Assembly: GCF_030719035.1 (NCBI RefSeq)
Contig: NZ_CP132203.1
Span: 2,170,001 to 2,234,000 of the forward strand
Reading direction: 5' to 3'
DNA length: 64,000 nucleotides
DNA from: Hahella sp. HNIBRBA332
GTDB taxonomy: Bacteria; Pseudomonadota; Gammaproteobacteria; Pseudomonadales; Oleiphilaceae
Of the stretch, positions 41,552 to 50,156 are shown one piece after another. Below the pieces are notes generated by a model. It saw only the letters and a list, made by a program, of their open reading frames with translations. It searched no databases and had not been told where the DNA came from. A program made the position numbers and the translations under genes. The first letter of the stretch is position 1, and each line of letters opens with the position of its first letter.

Positions 41552-43009
41552 TCAATTCAACACATTATTGAAAAAGCGTTTGATAGGATTACTCAGTTTT
41601 TCATATTGAGATTTCAGTGACTGTAATTCCTGATTATCCGGCTCAACATTGAGACCCGAGTCCACATATCTCAGCCCCTTCCCGTATTCTTTTCTGTTAA
41701 ATGCGTCATTGGCCATGGCGATATACTCCGACACAACACGCTTCAGCCCGTCTTGTGCAAGCTGATTATCGCTATCCATGCCCAGCACTTTCCGATAATA
41801 GAAAACAGCATTATCTCCAGCCGGGATAGTCAAACGACGTTGCTCGAACCTTTCCGCCGCCAATGTCAGATAACGATCAACCAATCGCTCATCGATTTCC
41901 TTCAACCCGTTCAGCGCATCATCATTTCCCGGGTCTATGCTCAGTACTTGATTGTAAAAATACTGAGCGTTATCAAACTCCGGCTCGATCAGGCTATTTG
42001 CCGCAATCCGGCTTTCCGCCTGTTGCAGCAGGGCATTAATCTTTTTGTCGGTTTCACTTTCGTACAGACCAAAAAACAAAACGACCGCCAGCATTGCGCC
42101 CATCAGTCCGCCAGCTATCAATTTATTCTTTGTCAGATAATCAATAGGCCGTAGTGAACCTGCGGCCAACCCTGACGTCTGGGGCGCTGCGTTCCGCACC
42201 AATGTCGCGTCGTCATCCGTGAGCGCGCGACGCAAGTCAGCCAGCAGCGCGTCGGCGTTTGCATAACGATCTTCAGGATTTTTTGCCAACATCCTGGCAA
42301 TGATTTCCCGACAGCTCTCTGGAACGTCTGACAGGTCCGGAGTCGGTTTCTCTGTGTGATTAACGATGGTTTCCGTGTAATTCGAGCCCTTAAAAGGGTT
42401 GCGTCCGACCAGTAGTTCCAGAAATACGACTCCCAGACTGTATATATCTGATCGCGCATCGAGGGGCTTACCATAAGCCTGCTCGGGGCTGCTATAAGAA
42501 GGGCTGCCCACCGAATACCCGGCTATCGTCATGTCTGTGTTGATGGCGGTATCTTTAGCGATACCAAAATCAGTCAGAACAATGGAGTCATCGGAGTGGA
42601 ACAGGATGTTCGCAGGCTTGATATCACGGTGAATAACGCCTTTATCATGCACGATTTTCAGGGCCTCAGCGACCTGCCTGACAATATCCAGAACATACTC
42701 TGGCTTCTGTGGCCGCCCTTTCAGGAGGGTCAGATCGCCTCCACTCACATATTCCATGGTTATGTACGGCTTGCCGTCTTCCAGGCGCGCCACATCGTGA
42801 ACAACAATGATATGTGGGTGGCGCAGGCCCGCCACGGTCCTGGCCTCTGAGAAAAAGCGCCGCTCGGCTGACTCGTCGCCAAATTCCGTTAATATTTTGA
42901 TGGCCACCTTGCGATTCAGGGACTCCTGTGTCGCCAAATAAACCGCAGCCATACCTCCTTTGCCCAACAACTTGTGAATGGTATAGCCAGGGATGTCCGG
43001 AAACTCCAT
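41552..43009 (-). CDS. Hanks-type Ser/Thr protein kinase with TPR tail
   Basis: 485 residues. The kinase domain has a glycine loop (LGKGGMAAVY), catalytic Lys38 (VAIKIL), HRDIKPAN (His127-Asp129), DFG at 147-149 and the activation segment GSPSYSSPEQA. A single membrane segment lies at about 297-315, then a C-terminal extracytoplasmic part with TPR-like repeats (RFEQRRLTIPAGDNAVFYYR, GLNVEPDNQELQSL). It is a membrane-bound kinase with a periplasmic sensor. The start overlaps a 53-residue small ORF by one base (TAATG). Targets are unknown. Confidence 0.93.
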   Translation of the reverse strand: MEFPDIPGYTIHKLLGKGGMAAVYLATQESLNRKVAIKILTEFGDESAERRFFSEARTVAGLRHPHIIVVHDVARLEDGKPYITMEYVSGGDLTLLKGRPQKPEYVLDIVRQVAEALKIVHDKGVIHRDIKPANILFHSDDSIVLTDFGIAKDTAINTDMTIAGYSVGSPSYSSPEQAYGKPLDARSDIYSLGVVFLELLVGRNPFKGSNYTETIVNHTEKPTPDLSDVPESCREIIARMLAKNPEDRYANADALLADLRRALTDDDATLVRNAAPQTSGLAAGSLRPIDYLTKNKLIAGGLMGAMLAVVLFFGLYESETDKKINALLQQAESRIAANSLIEPEFDNAQYFYNQVLSIDPGNDDALNGLKEIDERLVDRYLTLAAERFEQRRLTIPAGDNAVFYYRKVLGMDSDNQLAQDGLKRVVSEYIAMANDAFNRKEYGKGLRYVDSGLNVEPDNQELQSLKSQYEKLSNPIKRFFNNVLN

Positions 43010-43170
43010 TACTTATTCATCTCCATCTCCATCAACTCCACCAACGCTATCGTTTCCTCCCACGGAAGAGCCTTGCTCGCCAGATAAGCGAGGCCGTTGT
43101 TGGCAGGCCGCCAACCGGTCAAATAGTCTGGTTCTATATGATTTGATGCAGTTTTCATGTTTGTTCTCAT
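43009..43170 (-). CDS. 53-residue ORF coupled to the kinase gene
   Basis: ATG 43170 to TAA at 43011-43009, sharing its last base with the kinase ATG. The peptide includes DYLTGWRPANNGLAYLASKA and an acidic, Met-rich end (ELMEMEMNK). It has no match I recognise. The one-base overlap with the kinase and the non-random composition argue for a real small gene; a second ATG at 43158 is possible. Confidence 0.5.
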   Translation of the reverse strand: MRTNMKTASNHIEPDYLTGWRPANNGLAYLASKALPWEETIALVELMEMEMNK

Positions 43171-43291
43171 TGGACGATGGTTACTCAATACAAACTTTAA
43201 TCCGGGCCTGTCCCTTCATGTTTATCACCAATATAGTGAAATAGTACAGCGTCTGAACCGTTTAGGGATCGAAGCATCGCATTCACCGAAC

Positions 43292-44197
43292 TCACTGCAG
43301 AAAAAGAAACGGATTCTCCCGCAGCGTTTGCGTGGCCAGGTCGATGAAACAGCGGGTTTTGGCGTTGGCGCGGCGGCCTTCCATGTGAATGATGCTGACC
43401 GGCAATGGCTCTTCCTCAAACTCTGTCAGCACTCGTTGCAGGCGTTTGCTTTTCAGATCTTCCGCCGCCTGATAGGACATCAGAGTCGTAATTCCGTGAC
43501 CCAGTAACGCCGCCTTCAGCGCGGCGCCATTGTGATTGCAGCGTAGCCTGGGATTCAACCGAATCAGCTCTTTCTTGCCTTCAATCTGGAAATGCCAGCC
43601 ATTGGTGTACTCAAAGGGCGCTGGAAAAATAATGCTGTGATTGGCCAGATCCTGAGGGGTTGCAGGATAGCCGCGCTGCTTGAAGTACGCTGGCGCGCCG
43701 CACACGATCTTCTTAACGTGTCCCACTGTGGTGGCGTACAGACTGGAGTCCTTGAGGTGGCCGATGCGTATCGCCACATCAAAGTCTTCCTCCAAAAGAT
43801 TGGTGACGCGATCCAGCAGAATGATCTTTACTGCCACGTTTGGGTGTTTCGCCAGATAGTCCGTCACAATCGGCATGACGTACTTCTCGCCAAACAATAC
43901 CGGCGCAGTGATGGCGAGCGTCCCGGCAGGCGTCGCGTAGGTGCCCGCCGCCGCGGCTTCCGCCTCTTCCAGGTCCTCCAGGATGCGTTTTGCATCCTGC
44001 AAAAAGCGGGCGCCGGGTTCGGTTAGTCTCACCAATCGGGTAGTGCGATGAAACAACTTCACTCCCAGCCTTTCCTCCAACGCGGCGATGGCGCGACTGG
44101 CCGCCGGCGCGGAAAGCCCCAGGACCTCACTGGCGACACTGAAGCTCTGCTGTTTCGCCACCTCAATAAATACCTGCATGGTTTGTAGTTTATCCAC
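43292..44197 (-). CDS. LysR-family transcriptional regulator
   Basis: 301 residues. The N-terminal helix-turn-helix is MQVFIEVAKQQSFSVASEVL, then APAASRAIAALEERLGVKLF. The effector domain has the CrgA-like subgroup traits (GTLAITAPVLFGEKYVMPI, DVAIRIGHLKDSSLYATTVG). GTG 44197 is the start, with AAGGTGGCGGC before it. It is divergent from the glutathione S-transferase gene at 44417 and is the likely regulator of that gene and the next. Confidence 0.92.
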   Translation of the reverse strand: MDKLQTMQVFIEVAKQQSFSVASEVLGLSAPAASRAIAALEERLGVKLFHRTTRLVRLTEPGARFLQDAKRILEDLEEAEAAAAGTYATPAGTLAITAPVLFGEKYVMPIVTDYLAKHPNVAVKIILLDRVTNLLEEDFDVAIRIGHLKDSSLYATTVGHVKKIVCGAPAYFKQRGYPATPQDLANHSIIFPAPFEYTNGWHFQIEGKKELIRLNPRLRCNHNGAALKAALLGHGITTLMSYQAAEDLKSKRLQRVLTEFEEEPLPVSIIHMEGRRANAKTRCFIDLATQTLRENPFLFLQ

Positions 44198-44416
44198 GCC
44201 GCCACCTTGATATGCGCCACTTGATTATTGCGCTGAGTGTAAGAGTGAATTGTAAATTGCGTCAATTACTTCGGTATTTGCATGAATAATAATGCTTAAC
44301 GACGACTCATTCGGCCCAACCCCGCGTCAGTACCAAGGCAGCGAGGGAACGGCCTGAGGAGCGAGTAAGACCAGGAAACATCGAAGCAGGGGATACCCCG
44401 ATAACAGGAGAACACC

Positions 44417-45061
44417 GTGAACGCCCATTTTTCCAATACACAAGCGCCGATCAAACTCTATCGCAACCCGATGTCAGGACACTGCCACCGCGTTGAGCTC
44501 ATGCTTTCTTTTCTGAACTTGCCTTACGAAACGATTGACCTGGATATGGCGAACGGCGCGCACAAAGCGCCTGACTATCTGAAAATCAACCCGCTTGGAC
44601 AGGTTCCCACCATTGACGACAATGGTTTCGTGATGGCGGATTCTAACGCCATCATTACTTACCTGACGCAGAAATATAGCGATGGCTATGTATGGTGGCC
44701 CAAAGAACCGGAGCAGGCGGCGGAAGTGCAGCGCTGGCTCTCTGTCGCCGCGGGTGAAATAGCACAGGGTCCCTGCGCCGTGCGCCTGGTTAAGGTTTTT
44801 GGTATGAAGCTGGATTATGACAGAGCCAAAAGCATTACTGAGTCACTATTTGCCATATTGGAGCCCTTGCTGGAAAGCCGCCAATATCTTGCTGGCGATC
44901 ACATCACCCTGGCGGATGTGGCGGGTTATAGTTACATCTCTCATGCACCGGAGGGCGGCGTCAGTTTGCAGCCGTATCCCGCCATTCGCGCCTGGCTGGA
45001 GAGAATTGAAGCCCACCCCGGATTTGTTGGAATGAAGCGCTCTCCCTTACCGACAGCGTAA
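44417..45061 (+). CDS. glutathione S-transferase
   Basis: 214 residues. The thioredoxin-like N-domain has IKLYRNPMSGHCHRVELML, NPLGQVPTIDDNGFVMADSN and YLTQKY, and the helical C-domain has LAGDHITLADVAGYSYI. It is a soluble GST of the broad bacterial theta/beta-like kind. The start is GTG 44417 with CAGGAG before it. It is co-oriented with the PPOX-like gene 35 bases downstream and divergent from the LysR gene. Confidence 0.92.
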   Translation: MNAHFSNTQAPIKLYRNPMSGHCHRVELMLSFLNLPYETIDLDMANGAHKAPDYLKINPLGQVPTIDDNGFVMADSNAIITYLTQKYSDGYVWWPKEPEQAAEVQRWLSVAAGEIAQGPCAVRLVKVFGMKLDYDRAKSITESLFAILEPLLESRQYLAGDHITLADVAGYSYISHAPEGGVSLQPYPAIRAWLERIEAHPGFVGMKRSPLPTA

Positions 45062-45095
45062 ATCCCTCGGGCTTAATTCCATAAAGGAGCTGGTT

Positions 45096-46088
45096 ATGAC
45101 TCAGCAAGAAAACTCTCCGTTTCACGCGGCGGAAATCGCGGTGCAAAAGCGGCTTGGCGTTGCGGATCAAGTGGCGCAATACTCAGGAGGAATCCGCAAG
45201 GCGATGCCGCTGCAGCATCGGGAGTTTTTCTGCGAGGCGCCTTTTGTCATCCTGGGCCTTCTCGATCAGCAAGGCTTTCCCTGGTGCATGCCATTGTTCC
45301 CGGGGGAGGCGCCGCCCTCCGGGGATTCCGGTTTTATCACCTCTCCCACCGATACACGTCTGGAGGTGCAGGCGTTGCCTGTCCTAAGGCGCCTCTTGGA
45401 CCTGGATTTCGCCCCAGGCCGGAAAGTAGGGATGCTGGGCATTCAGCTGCATACCCGTCGACGCAACCGTATGAACGGGGTGATTGGCGAGGTGACTGCG
45501 ACGGGGTTCAGCATTGATGTGGAGCTTAGCTTCGGCAATTGCCCTAAGTACATACAAACCCGTGAATTGCAGTGGGTAAAGGGCGAGCCTGCCGCCATGA
45601 GCGTTGATAACGCAGCGGTTGTCGCCGGTATTGCTGAGCATGCAAAGTCGCTGATAGCACAGTCAGATACCTTTTTTATCGCTTCCCGCACCAAGGTGCT
45701 GGACAGCGACCCTCGTCATGGCGTCGATGCATCCCATCGTGGCGGCAAGCCAGGCTTCGTGAAAGTGGAGGGCGATACCCTGTACTTTCCTGATTTCAGC
45801 GGTAACCGCTTTTTCAATACTCTGGGCAACATTGAATCCGACGGCAGAGTAGGTCTGTTTTTCCCCGACTTCTCGACAGGAAATGCTCTCTTGGCGGCGG
45901 GGCGCGCCGAAGTGCTGTGGGACCATCCCGCGGTGAATGAATTCGAGGGGGCGCAACGTATTGTTGCGGTCAAAGTGGAAAGATCCACCTTCCTCGAAAA
46001 GTTCATGCCGATGACGGGGGAACTGCAAGAGATTTCCCCGGTTCTCGATAGGACTGGCGTATGGAAAGATAGCAAGCCGCTCGCATGA
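45096..46088 (+). CDS. pyridoxamine-5'-phosphate-oxidase-like flavin-binding protein
   Basis: 330 residues of the PPOX-type split-barrel family (GGIRKAMPLQHREFF, FVILGLLDQQGFPWC, TDTRLEVQALP, FFIASRTKV, FPDFSGNRFFNTLGNI, RVGLFFPDFSTGNAL). Two tandem split-barrel halves are visible. Members bind FMN or F420 and reduce diverse substrates. It probably forms an operon with the GST gene under the LysR regulator. Confidence 0.85.
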   Translation: MTQQENSPFHAAEIAVQKRLGVADQVAQYSGGIRKAMPLQHREFFCEAPFVILGLLDQQGFPWCMPLFPGEAPPSGDSGFITSPTDTRLEVQALPVLRRLLDLDFAPGRKVGMLGIQLHTRRRNRMNGVIGEVTATGFSIDVELSFGNCPKYIQTRELQWVKGEPAAMSVDNAAVVAGIAEHAKSLIAQSDTFFIASRTKVLDSDPRHGVDASHRGGKPGFVKVEGDTLYFPDFSGNRFFNTLGNIESDGRVGLFFPDFSTGNALLAAGRAEVLWDHPAVNEFEGAQRIVAVKVERSTFLEKFMPMTGELQEISPVLDRTGVWKDSKPLA

Positions 46089-46207
46089 TTTTTATTAATA
46101 CGGCGCAGAAGGTTTTATGGGACGTATCTATAGGGAAGTGTGGCCTATCAGAAAGCCACAAGCATTCTGGCGGAAACAGCTTTACCGCTTCGTTCCACCA
46201 TTTCTAG

Positions 46208-46384
46208 CCTAAACTCAATAAGATATCCCATCCGTTTGTCTTACTCAAAGAGCCTGTCTTTATTGGTGTAAGCAAAAAAGGCGTGGATGTGGCAAGCTTG
46301 ATCAAACTTTTCGAAGCCTATGAGTCCTTGTTGCTGGACGGAACTTTGACGAAAATCCGCAGCCAGTGGTTGCAGGAGGGATAA
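46208..46384 (+). pseudogene. C-terminal remnant of a solute-binding protein
   Basis: After a TAG at 46205 the frame reads 58 codons ending in TAA at 46384, with KEPVFIGVSKKGVDVASLIK and LLLDGTLTKIRSQWLQEG. This is the end of an SBP_bac_3-like protein (closing lobe 1 strand and final helices). There is no start or N-terminal lobe, so it is a truncated relic. Confidence 0.6.
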
Positions 46385-46392
46385 ACCGCCCC

Positions 46393-46623
46393 ATGTTAAC
46401 GACAGCAGAAATATTAAACCTGATTCGCCTTACCGAACTGGAAATCAGACGGCTCCAAGAGCAAATTGACGGCGATGACGAGAACAAAAGCAATGAGGCC
46501 GGCGAAGTGATCCTGCAGTTTGACGCGATGGCGCTCAAGCTTGAGCAGATGTATCTTGAGTCGCAGCCGGACTACGACATTTTCCCGCGATATGATGACT
46601 ATATAAAGCTTATAAACGAATAG
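46393..46623 (+). CDS. small helical protein, unknown
   Basis: 76 residues, acidic and predicted coiled coil (TAEILNLIRLTELEIRRLQE, ILQFDAMALKLEQMYLE). I do not recognise it. ATG 46393 is used; the GGAGGGA 17 bases upstream is rather distant as an SD. It follows the solute-binding-protein remnant by nine bases. Confidence 0.5.
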   Translation: MLTTAEILNLIRLTELEIRRLQEQIDGDDENKSNEAGEVILQFDAMALKLEQMYLESQPDYDIFPRYDDYIKLINE

Positions 46624-46642
46624 AGCGGCGGGTGGGGGATTT

Positions 46643-46665
46643 GTCGGATGGCGCTTTGCTTATCC
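46643..46665. repeat. short dispersed element GGATAAGC type, copy 2
   Basis: Reverse complement of 26137-26159, exact over 23 bases. It is followed by GTCCTAC, like the end of the 125-bp repeats. Confidence 0.7.
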
Positions 46666-46709
46666 GTCCTACGTTCTTTGCTGTTTAGACATTGTTACTG
46701 CTGGGTGTC

Positions 46710-47474
46710 TTAATCATCAGGCAAAAAGTAGAGTTGATAAAGCTTTTCATACTCGCCAGAATCCTTTAGGCGATCAAGGGCTTCTTGCCACTTAGCAACG
46801 GTTTCGTCAGGAATGTTGTTGGAAAAAGCAATATATCCTTCTGACACTAACAATACCACTGGCGTTTGCTGGATTTGATCGGGTGAAATTTCTGCCTCTT
46901 TTAACTTGCTTAATACTGTACTTGAGGCTGAAACAGTTAAATCAACCCTTCCTTTCTTCAGCATACCGAAACAACCAACATAGCTTACGTTGGTATGAAT
47001 ATTATTAAAATTATAGCTGCTAAGGATTTTATGGTGTATTGCGCCATTAAGAACGCATATTGAAGAAACTTTTCTGGCGTCTTCTAATTTTGATATTCCT
47101 GTTGGAGCCGATTTCATTTCATAAAAGTAGTCTTCTTCTTTCTGAATAGGGCCAACCCATTTAACAATATTTTCCCTGTCTGGAGTCCGGCTGACATTAA
47201 ACATGGCCAGGTCATTATTATTCGTGACCATCTGCATGCCTCTGGCAAAGGGTACCTCTAGAAATTCAGTGGGATGCTTCATTATAAGCATCAATTCTCT
47301 AACGACCTCGATATTGAAAGCCCTTTTGCCTGAGTGCTTTATTCCTCTTAGTTCACCATTCTGGTCAGTATAAACCTGTCCTTCCAAGTTATGTGTCAGA
47401 AAAGTAAGTTCATCCGCTGTGACATTAATGGTTATTAGAAGTGCGCCTAACAACGCTAGTCTTATTCGCTTCAT
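46710..47474 (-). CDS. periplasmic solute-binding protein, SBP_bac_3-like (orphan)
   Basis: 254 residues. Signal peptide KRIRLALLGALLITINVTA, then FLTHNLEGQVYTDQNGELRG, EFLEVPFARGMQMV, DLAMFNVSRTPDRENIVKWVG, SICVLNGAIHH and LKDSGEYEKLYQL. It is AT-richer than its neighbours. ATG 47474 has GGAG eight bases before. No transporter genes adjoin it. It is only distantly related to the three paralogues at 23.5-26 kb. Confidence 0.85.
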   Translation of the reverse strand: MKRIRLALLGALLITINVTADELTFLTHNLEGQVYTDQNGELRGIKHSGKRAFNIEVVRELMLIMKHPTEFLEVPFARGMQMVTNNNDLAMFNVSRTPDRENIVKWVGPIQKEEDYFYEMKSAPTGISKLEDARKVSSICVLNGAIHHKILSSYNFNNIHTNVSYVGCFGMLKKGRVDLTVSASSTVLSKLKEAEISPDQIQQTPVVLLVSEGYIAFSNNIPDETVAKWQEALDRLKDSGEYEKLYQLYFLPDD

Positions 47475-47539
47475 GGGAGTCTCCAATGGGCGAGAAACAC
47501 TTGGTCAGAGGTGTTTTGTTTCGCCCAACGGCCGAGCTT

Positions 47540-47682
47540 TGAGGTAGACCTCGCCTGATGCAGCCATGGTCGGCGACATACAGCACAGTGTTAAAGACGT
47601 GCAGGTTGGATATCTTCACCTTACCGTGAGGATTTGGCGGCAGATCCTTGATAATCTTGAATTGTTGCGCTGTAACGTCCAT
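47540..47682 (-). pseudogene. IS5-like transposase N-terminal remnant
   Basis: Minus-strand reading from ATG 47682 gives MDVTAQQFKIIKDLPPNP, VKISNLHVFNTVLYVADHG and RRGLP, the conserved start of IS5-family transposases of the type ending WRGLPxxFGxW. After RGL the frame shifts: the next segment, SKLGRWAKQNT, continues in another frame. The rest of the element is gone. Confidence 0.65.
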
Positions 47683-47802
47683 ACGGAGATTATAAATGGT
47701 TACTGTGAACAGGCCCTGATGTGAATGAGCAGTCAATAAAAATGATTATAGCAGTGATTGATTTTATAGCCTCTCCCATGCGGCGTTCAGCAACATGCGC
47801 AA

Positions 47803-49194
47803 TTATGAAAGTAACTCCAGCGTCTGTTGATAGGGGAGGCGCAGGGCGGAGATGGCGTCTTCTTTGGATTTGATATTGGTGTAGCCCATCACCAGTCCGT
47901 ACTTCCTGTCTTGCTTCCAGGCGTACCACATTGAAAGCGGCAGCACCTGCAGATTATGCGACTGCCAGATGTTGCAAAGCTCTCTGTCTTTGGCGCCTTG
48001 CTTCAGGAAGGCGACAATATGCATCCCGCCGTTTTGAAGCGGCATATCGAAGTAGTCGCCATACATCTCTGTGAACGCTTCATGCACGATTCTTCTTCTG
48101 GATTCATACAGAGAACGCATACGCTTAAGATGCTTGTAGAAAGCGCCTGACGATATAAATGACTCCAGAATTTTTTGCGGAAGCAGAGGCAACCCTGTCT
48201 CAACCATCTCCGCCGTTTCGTAGAATTGCGGCAGCAATGCTTTGGGGATCACCACGTACGCTGTGCGCAGCGAGGGCATGATGGTTTTACTGAAGGTTCC
48301 AACGTAGATCACCCGGTCAAAGACATCCAGGCTTTTTAATGACGGGATATTCTTGCGGGAAAAGTGGAACTCCCCGTCGTAGTCATCTTCGATGATCCAC
48401 GCCTGATTCTCTTGCGCCCAATTCAGTAACTGATGTCTTCTAGGTAGAGACAGGCTGACAGTAAGGGGGCTTTGATGGGAGGGAGTGGTGATGACAAACT
48501 TCGCATCGCTATGATGAGCCCCCAGAAAGTCGACGTTGACGCCATCCGAATCCACGGGCGCATAGCAGAGATTTGGCGTTCGTCTCTCTAACAGCTTTTG
48601 GCCAAAGAAGTATCCAGGCTCCTCAAATACGACTTTATCGCTGTTCGAAGCCATCGCCTCAAAGATGAGCCTAAGACTGGAATTATAACCATTGGTGATG
48701 AATATCTGGTCTGCTGAGCAGTCTATGCCGCGGGAAATATTCAGGTAATTTGCTATCGCTTGCCGAAGAGGAAGGTGTCCCATCACCGGCGGATGGTTCA
48801 TGTCTTCATAGGTCATGGAACGGGCGACTTTCCCAGAAAGAAGCAGCCACTTTTTGTATGGAAATTCATCCAGAGACGGAATGCCGAGCTGAAAGAACCC
48901 TCGCGAATCGCGAAAATCCACGATCTTTCTTAAATCCGGGTCATCAAGTTGGTTGGGCGAGTGATTCCAGTAGGCGGCGTCAATGACCAAGTCCGGGTTA
49001 ACGAGGGTTCCCTTGGGCCCTCGACTGACAAGGTAACCCTCGCCAATCAAAATATCATAAGCCGACTCGACGGTTTTTTTGGCGACGCCGAGTTCCTGCG
49101 CCAGATTGCGTATGGATGGCGCCCGCTCGCCGGGCTTAAGATCGCCTCTGCGTATGGCGTTTATAAAGCGATCATAGATATCTTTGTAACCCAC
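47803..49194 (-). CDS. MocR/PdxR-type GntR regulator with aminotransferase-like domain
   Basis: 463 residues. An N-terminal GntR winged helix (GERAPSIRNLAQELGVAKKT, YDILIGEGYLVSRGP) is followed by a type I aminotransferase fold: FITNGYNSSLRLIFEAMA, IIEDDYDGEF and the PLP-lysine region VGTFSKTIMPSLRTAYVV. MocR proteins bind PLP and control vitamin B6 or amino-acid genes. It lies divergent from the azoreductase gene at 49386. Confidence 0.93.
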   Translation of the reverse strand: MGYKDIYDRFINAIRRGDLKPGERAPSIRNLAQELGVAKKTVESAYDILIGEGYLVSRGPKGTLVNPDLVIDAAYWNHSPNQLDDPDLRKIVDFRDSRGFFQLGIPSLDEFPYKKWLLLSGKVARSMTYEDMNHPPVMGHLPLRQAIANYLNISRGIDCSADQIFITNGYNSSLRLIFEAMASNSDKVVFEEPGYFFGQKLLERRTPNLCYAPVDSDGVNVDFLGAHHSDAKFVITTPSHQSPLTVSLSLPRRHQLLNWAQENQAWIIEDDYDGEFHFSRKNIPSLKSLDVFDRVIYVGTFSKTIMPSLRTAYVVIPKALLPQFYETAEMVETGLPLLPQKILESFISSGAFYKHLKRMRSLYESRRRIVHEAFTEMYGDYFDMPLQNGGMHIVAFLKQGAKDRELCNIWQSHNLQVLPLSMWYAWKQDRKYGLVMGYTNIKSKEDAISALRLPYQQTLELLS

Positions 49195-49385
49195 TCTATG
49201 TCCTACCTAAAATTACCGTTTTTGTACCCTTAAACTACGTCATTTTTCACCATAATTCATCACCAGTCCGCCAGGTTGTTTGCGTCTGGGACGACCCGCC
49301 AACTGGCGTTCGCCCCGATGAGAGACGCCGTGTCGTTGTCTGGCCGCTAACTGGCATAGGTATTCTGATCCCGAAGGTGAGTAGT

Positions 49386-49994
49386 ATGAATCTCTTGCAC
49401 ATCAAAGTGAGCCCAAACCTATATGGTTCAGCGTCGAGGGAAGTGTCCGACTATCTTGTCGACCGGCTGAAAAAGAAACACCCGGATATCAATGAAGTGG
49501 TGCTCGACCTGTCGCAAGACCCCTTGCCCCACCTGGATGGCTTTACGATCGAAGCGTTCTTTACGAAGCCGGAAGAACGGACCGAGCAGCAAAAAAACGC
49601 CGTCAAACTCTCGGACAAAATGATCGATATGTTGTTGGCCAGCGAACTGATCGTCCTGTCGTCACCGATGTGGAACCTGGGATTGCCCTCTGTACTAAAA
49701 GCCTGGTTTGACCATGTCACCAGAGCCGGTCGGACCTTCAAGTTTAAAGAGGCTGGGGGCAAGGAGGGGTTGGTTCCTGATCGAAAAGTGTATGTCGTCA
49801 TGGCGAGCGGAAGCGTCTTTTCCAACGGCCCCTTTGTCAGTCATGACCAGTTTACGCCCTATGTAAAAGTCGCGTTTGAATATATTGGAATCACCGATGT
49901 GAATGTCATCCGGATTGATGGTACGCACGATCCGTTGACCCGCAAATTCGCCGTGCCCGACGCGATTTCCAGTGTTGATGAAATGAATATCTAG
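49386..49994 (+). CDS. azoR: FMN-dependent NADH azoreductase
   Basis: 202 residues of the AzoR family: NLLHIKVSPNLYGSASREVS at the N-terminus, LSSPMWNLGLPSVLKAWFD and AGRTFKFKEAGGKEGLV, all in the usual order of the flavodoxin-like quinone/azo reductases. ATG 49386 is used; the frame opens at GTG 49377. It lies divergent from the MocR gene, which may regulate it. Confidence 0.9.
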   Translation: MNLLHIKVSPNLYGSASREVSDYLVDRLKKKHPDINEVVLDLSQDPLPHLDGFTIEAFFTKPEERTEQQKNAVKLSDKMIDMLLASELIVLSSPMWNLGLPSVLKAWFDHVTRAGRTFKFKEAGGKEGLVPDRKVYVVMASGSVFSNGPFVSHDQFTPYVKVAFEYIGITDVNVIRIDGTHDPLTRKFAVPDAISSVDEMNI

Positions 49995-50026
49995 TTACCA
50001 AGATTCCGACCTCCAAACTTTTAATC

Positions 50027-50136
50027 ATCAGGCGCATGGATGCGCCTGCGCGGCTAGCCGCGGGAGAAAGGGCCTGACATGTGCAGGCACTGTCGTTGCA
50101 GACAAGTAGAAGGAAGCTATTTGCCTGCCTGATTAA
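50027..50136 (+). repeat. ~110-bp dispersed repeat, copy 2
   Basis: Reverse-complement relative of 37822-37936, containing GGCGCATGGATGCGCC, GGCTAGCCG and GGGCCTGACATGTGCAGG. It sits between azoR and the thioredoxin-like gene and ends 20 bases before the latter's ATG. Confidence 0.85.
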
Positions 50137-50156
50137 TAAATATCAGGAAAATTGCC

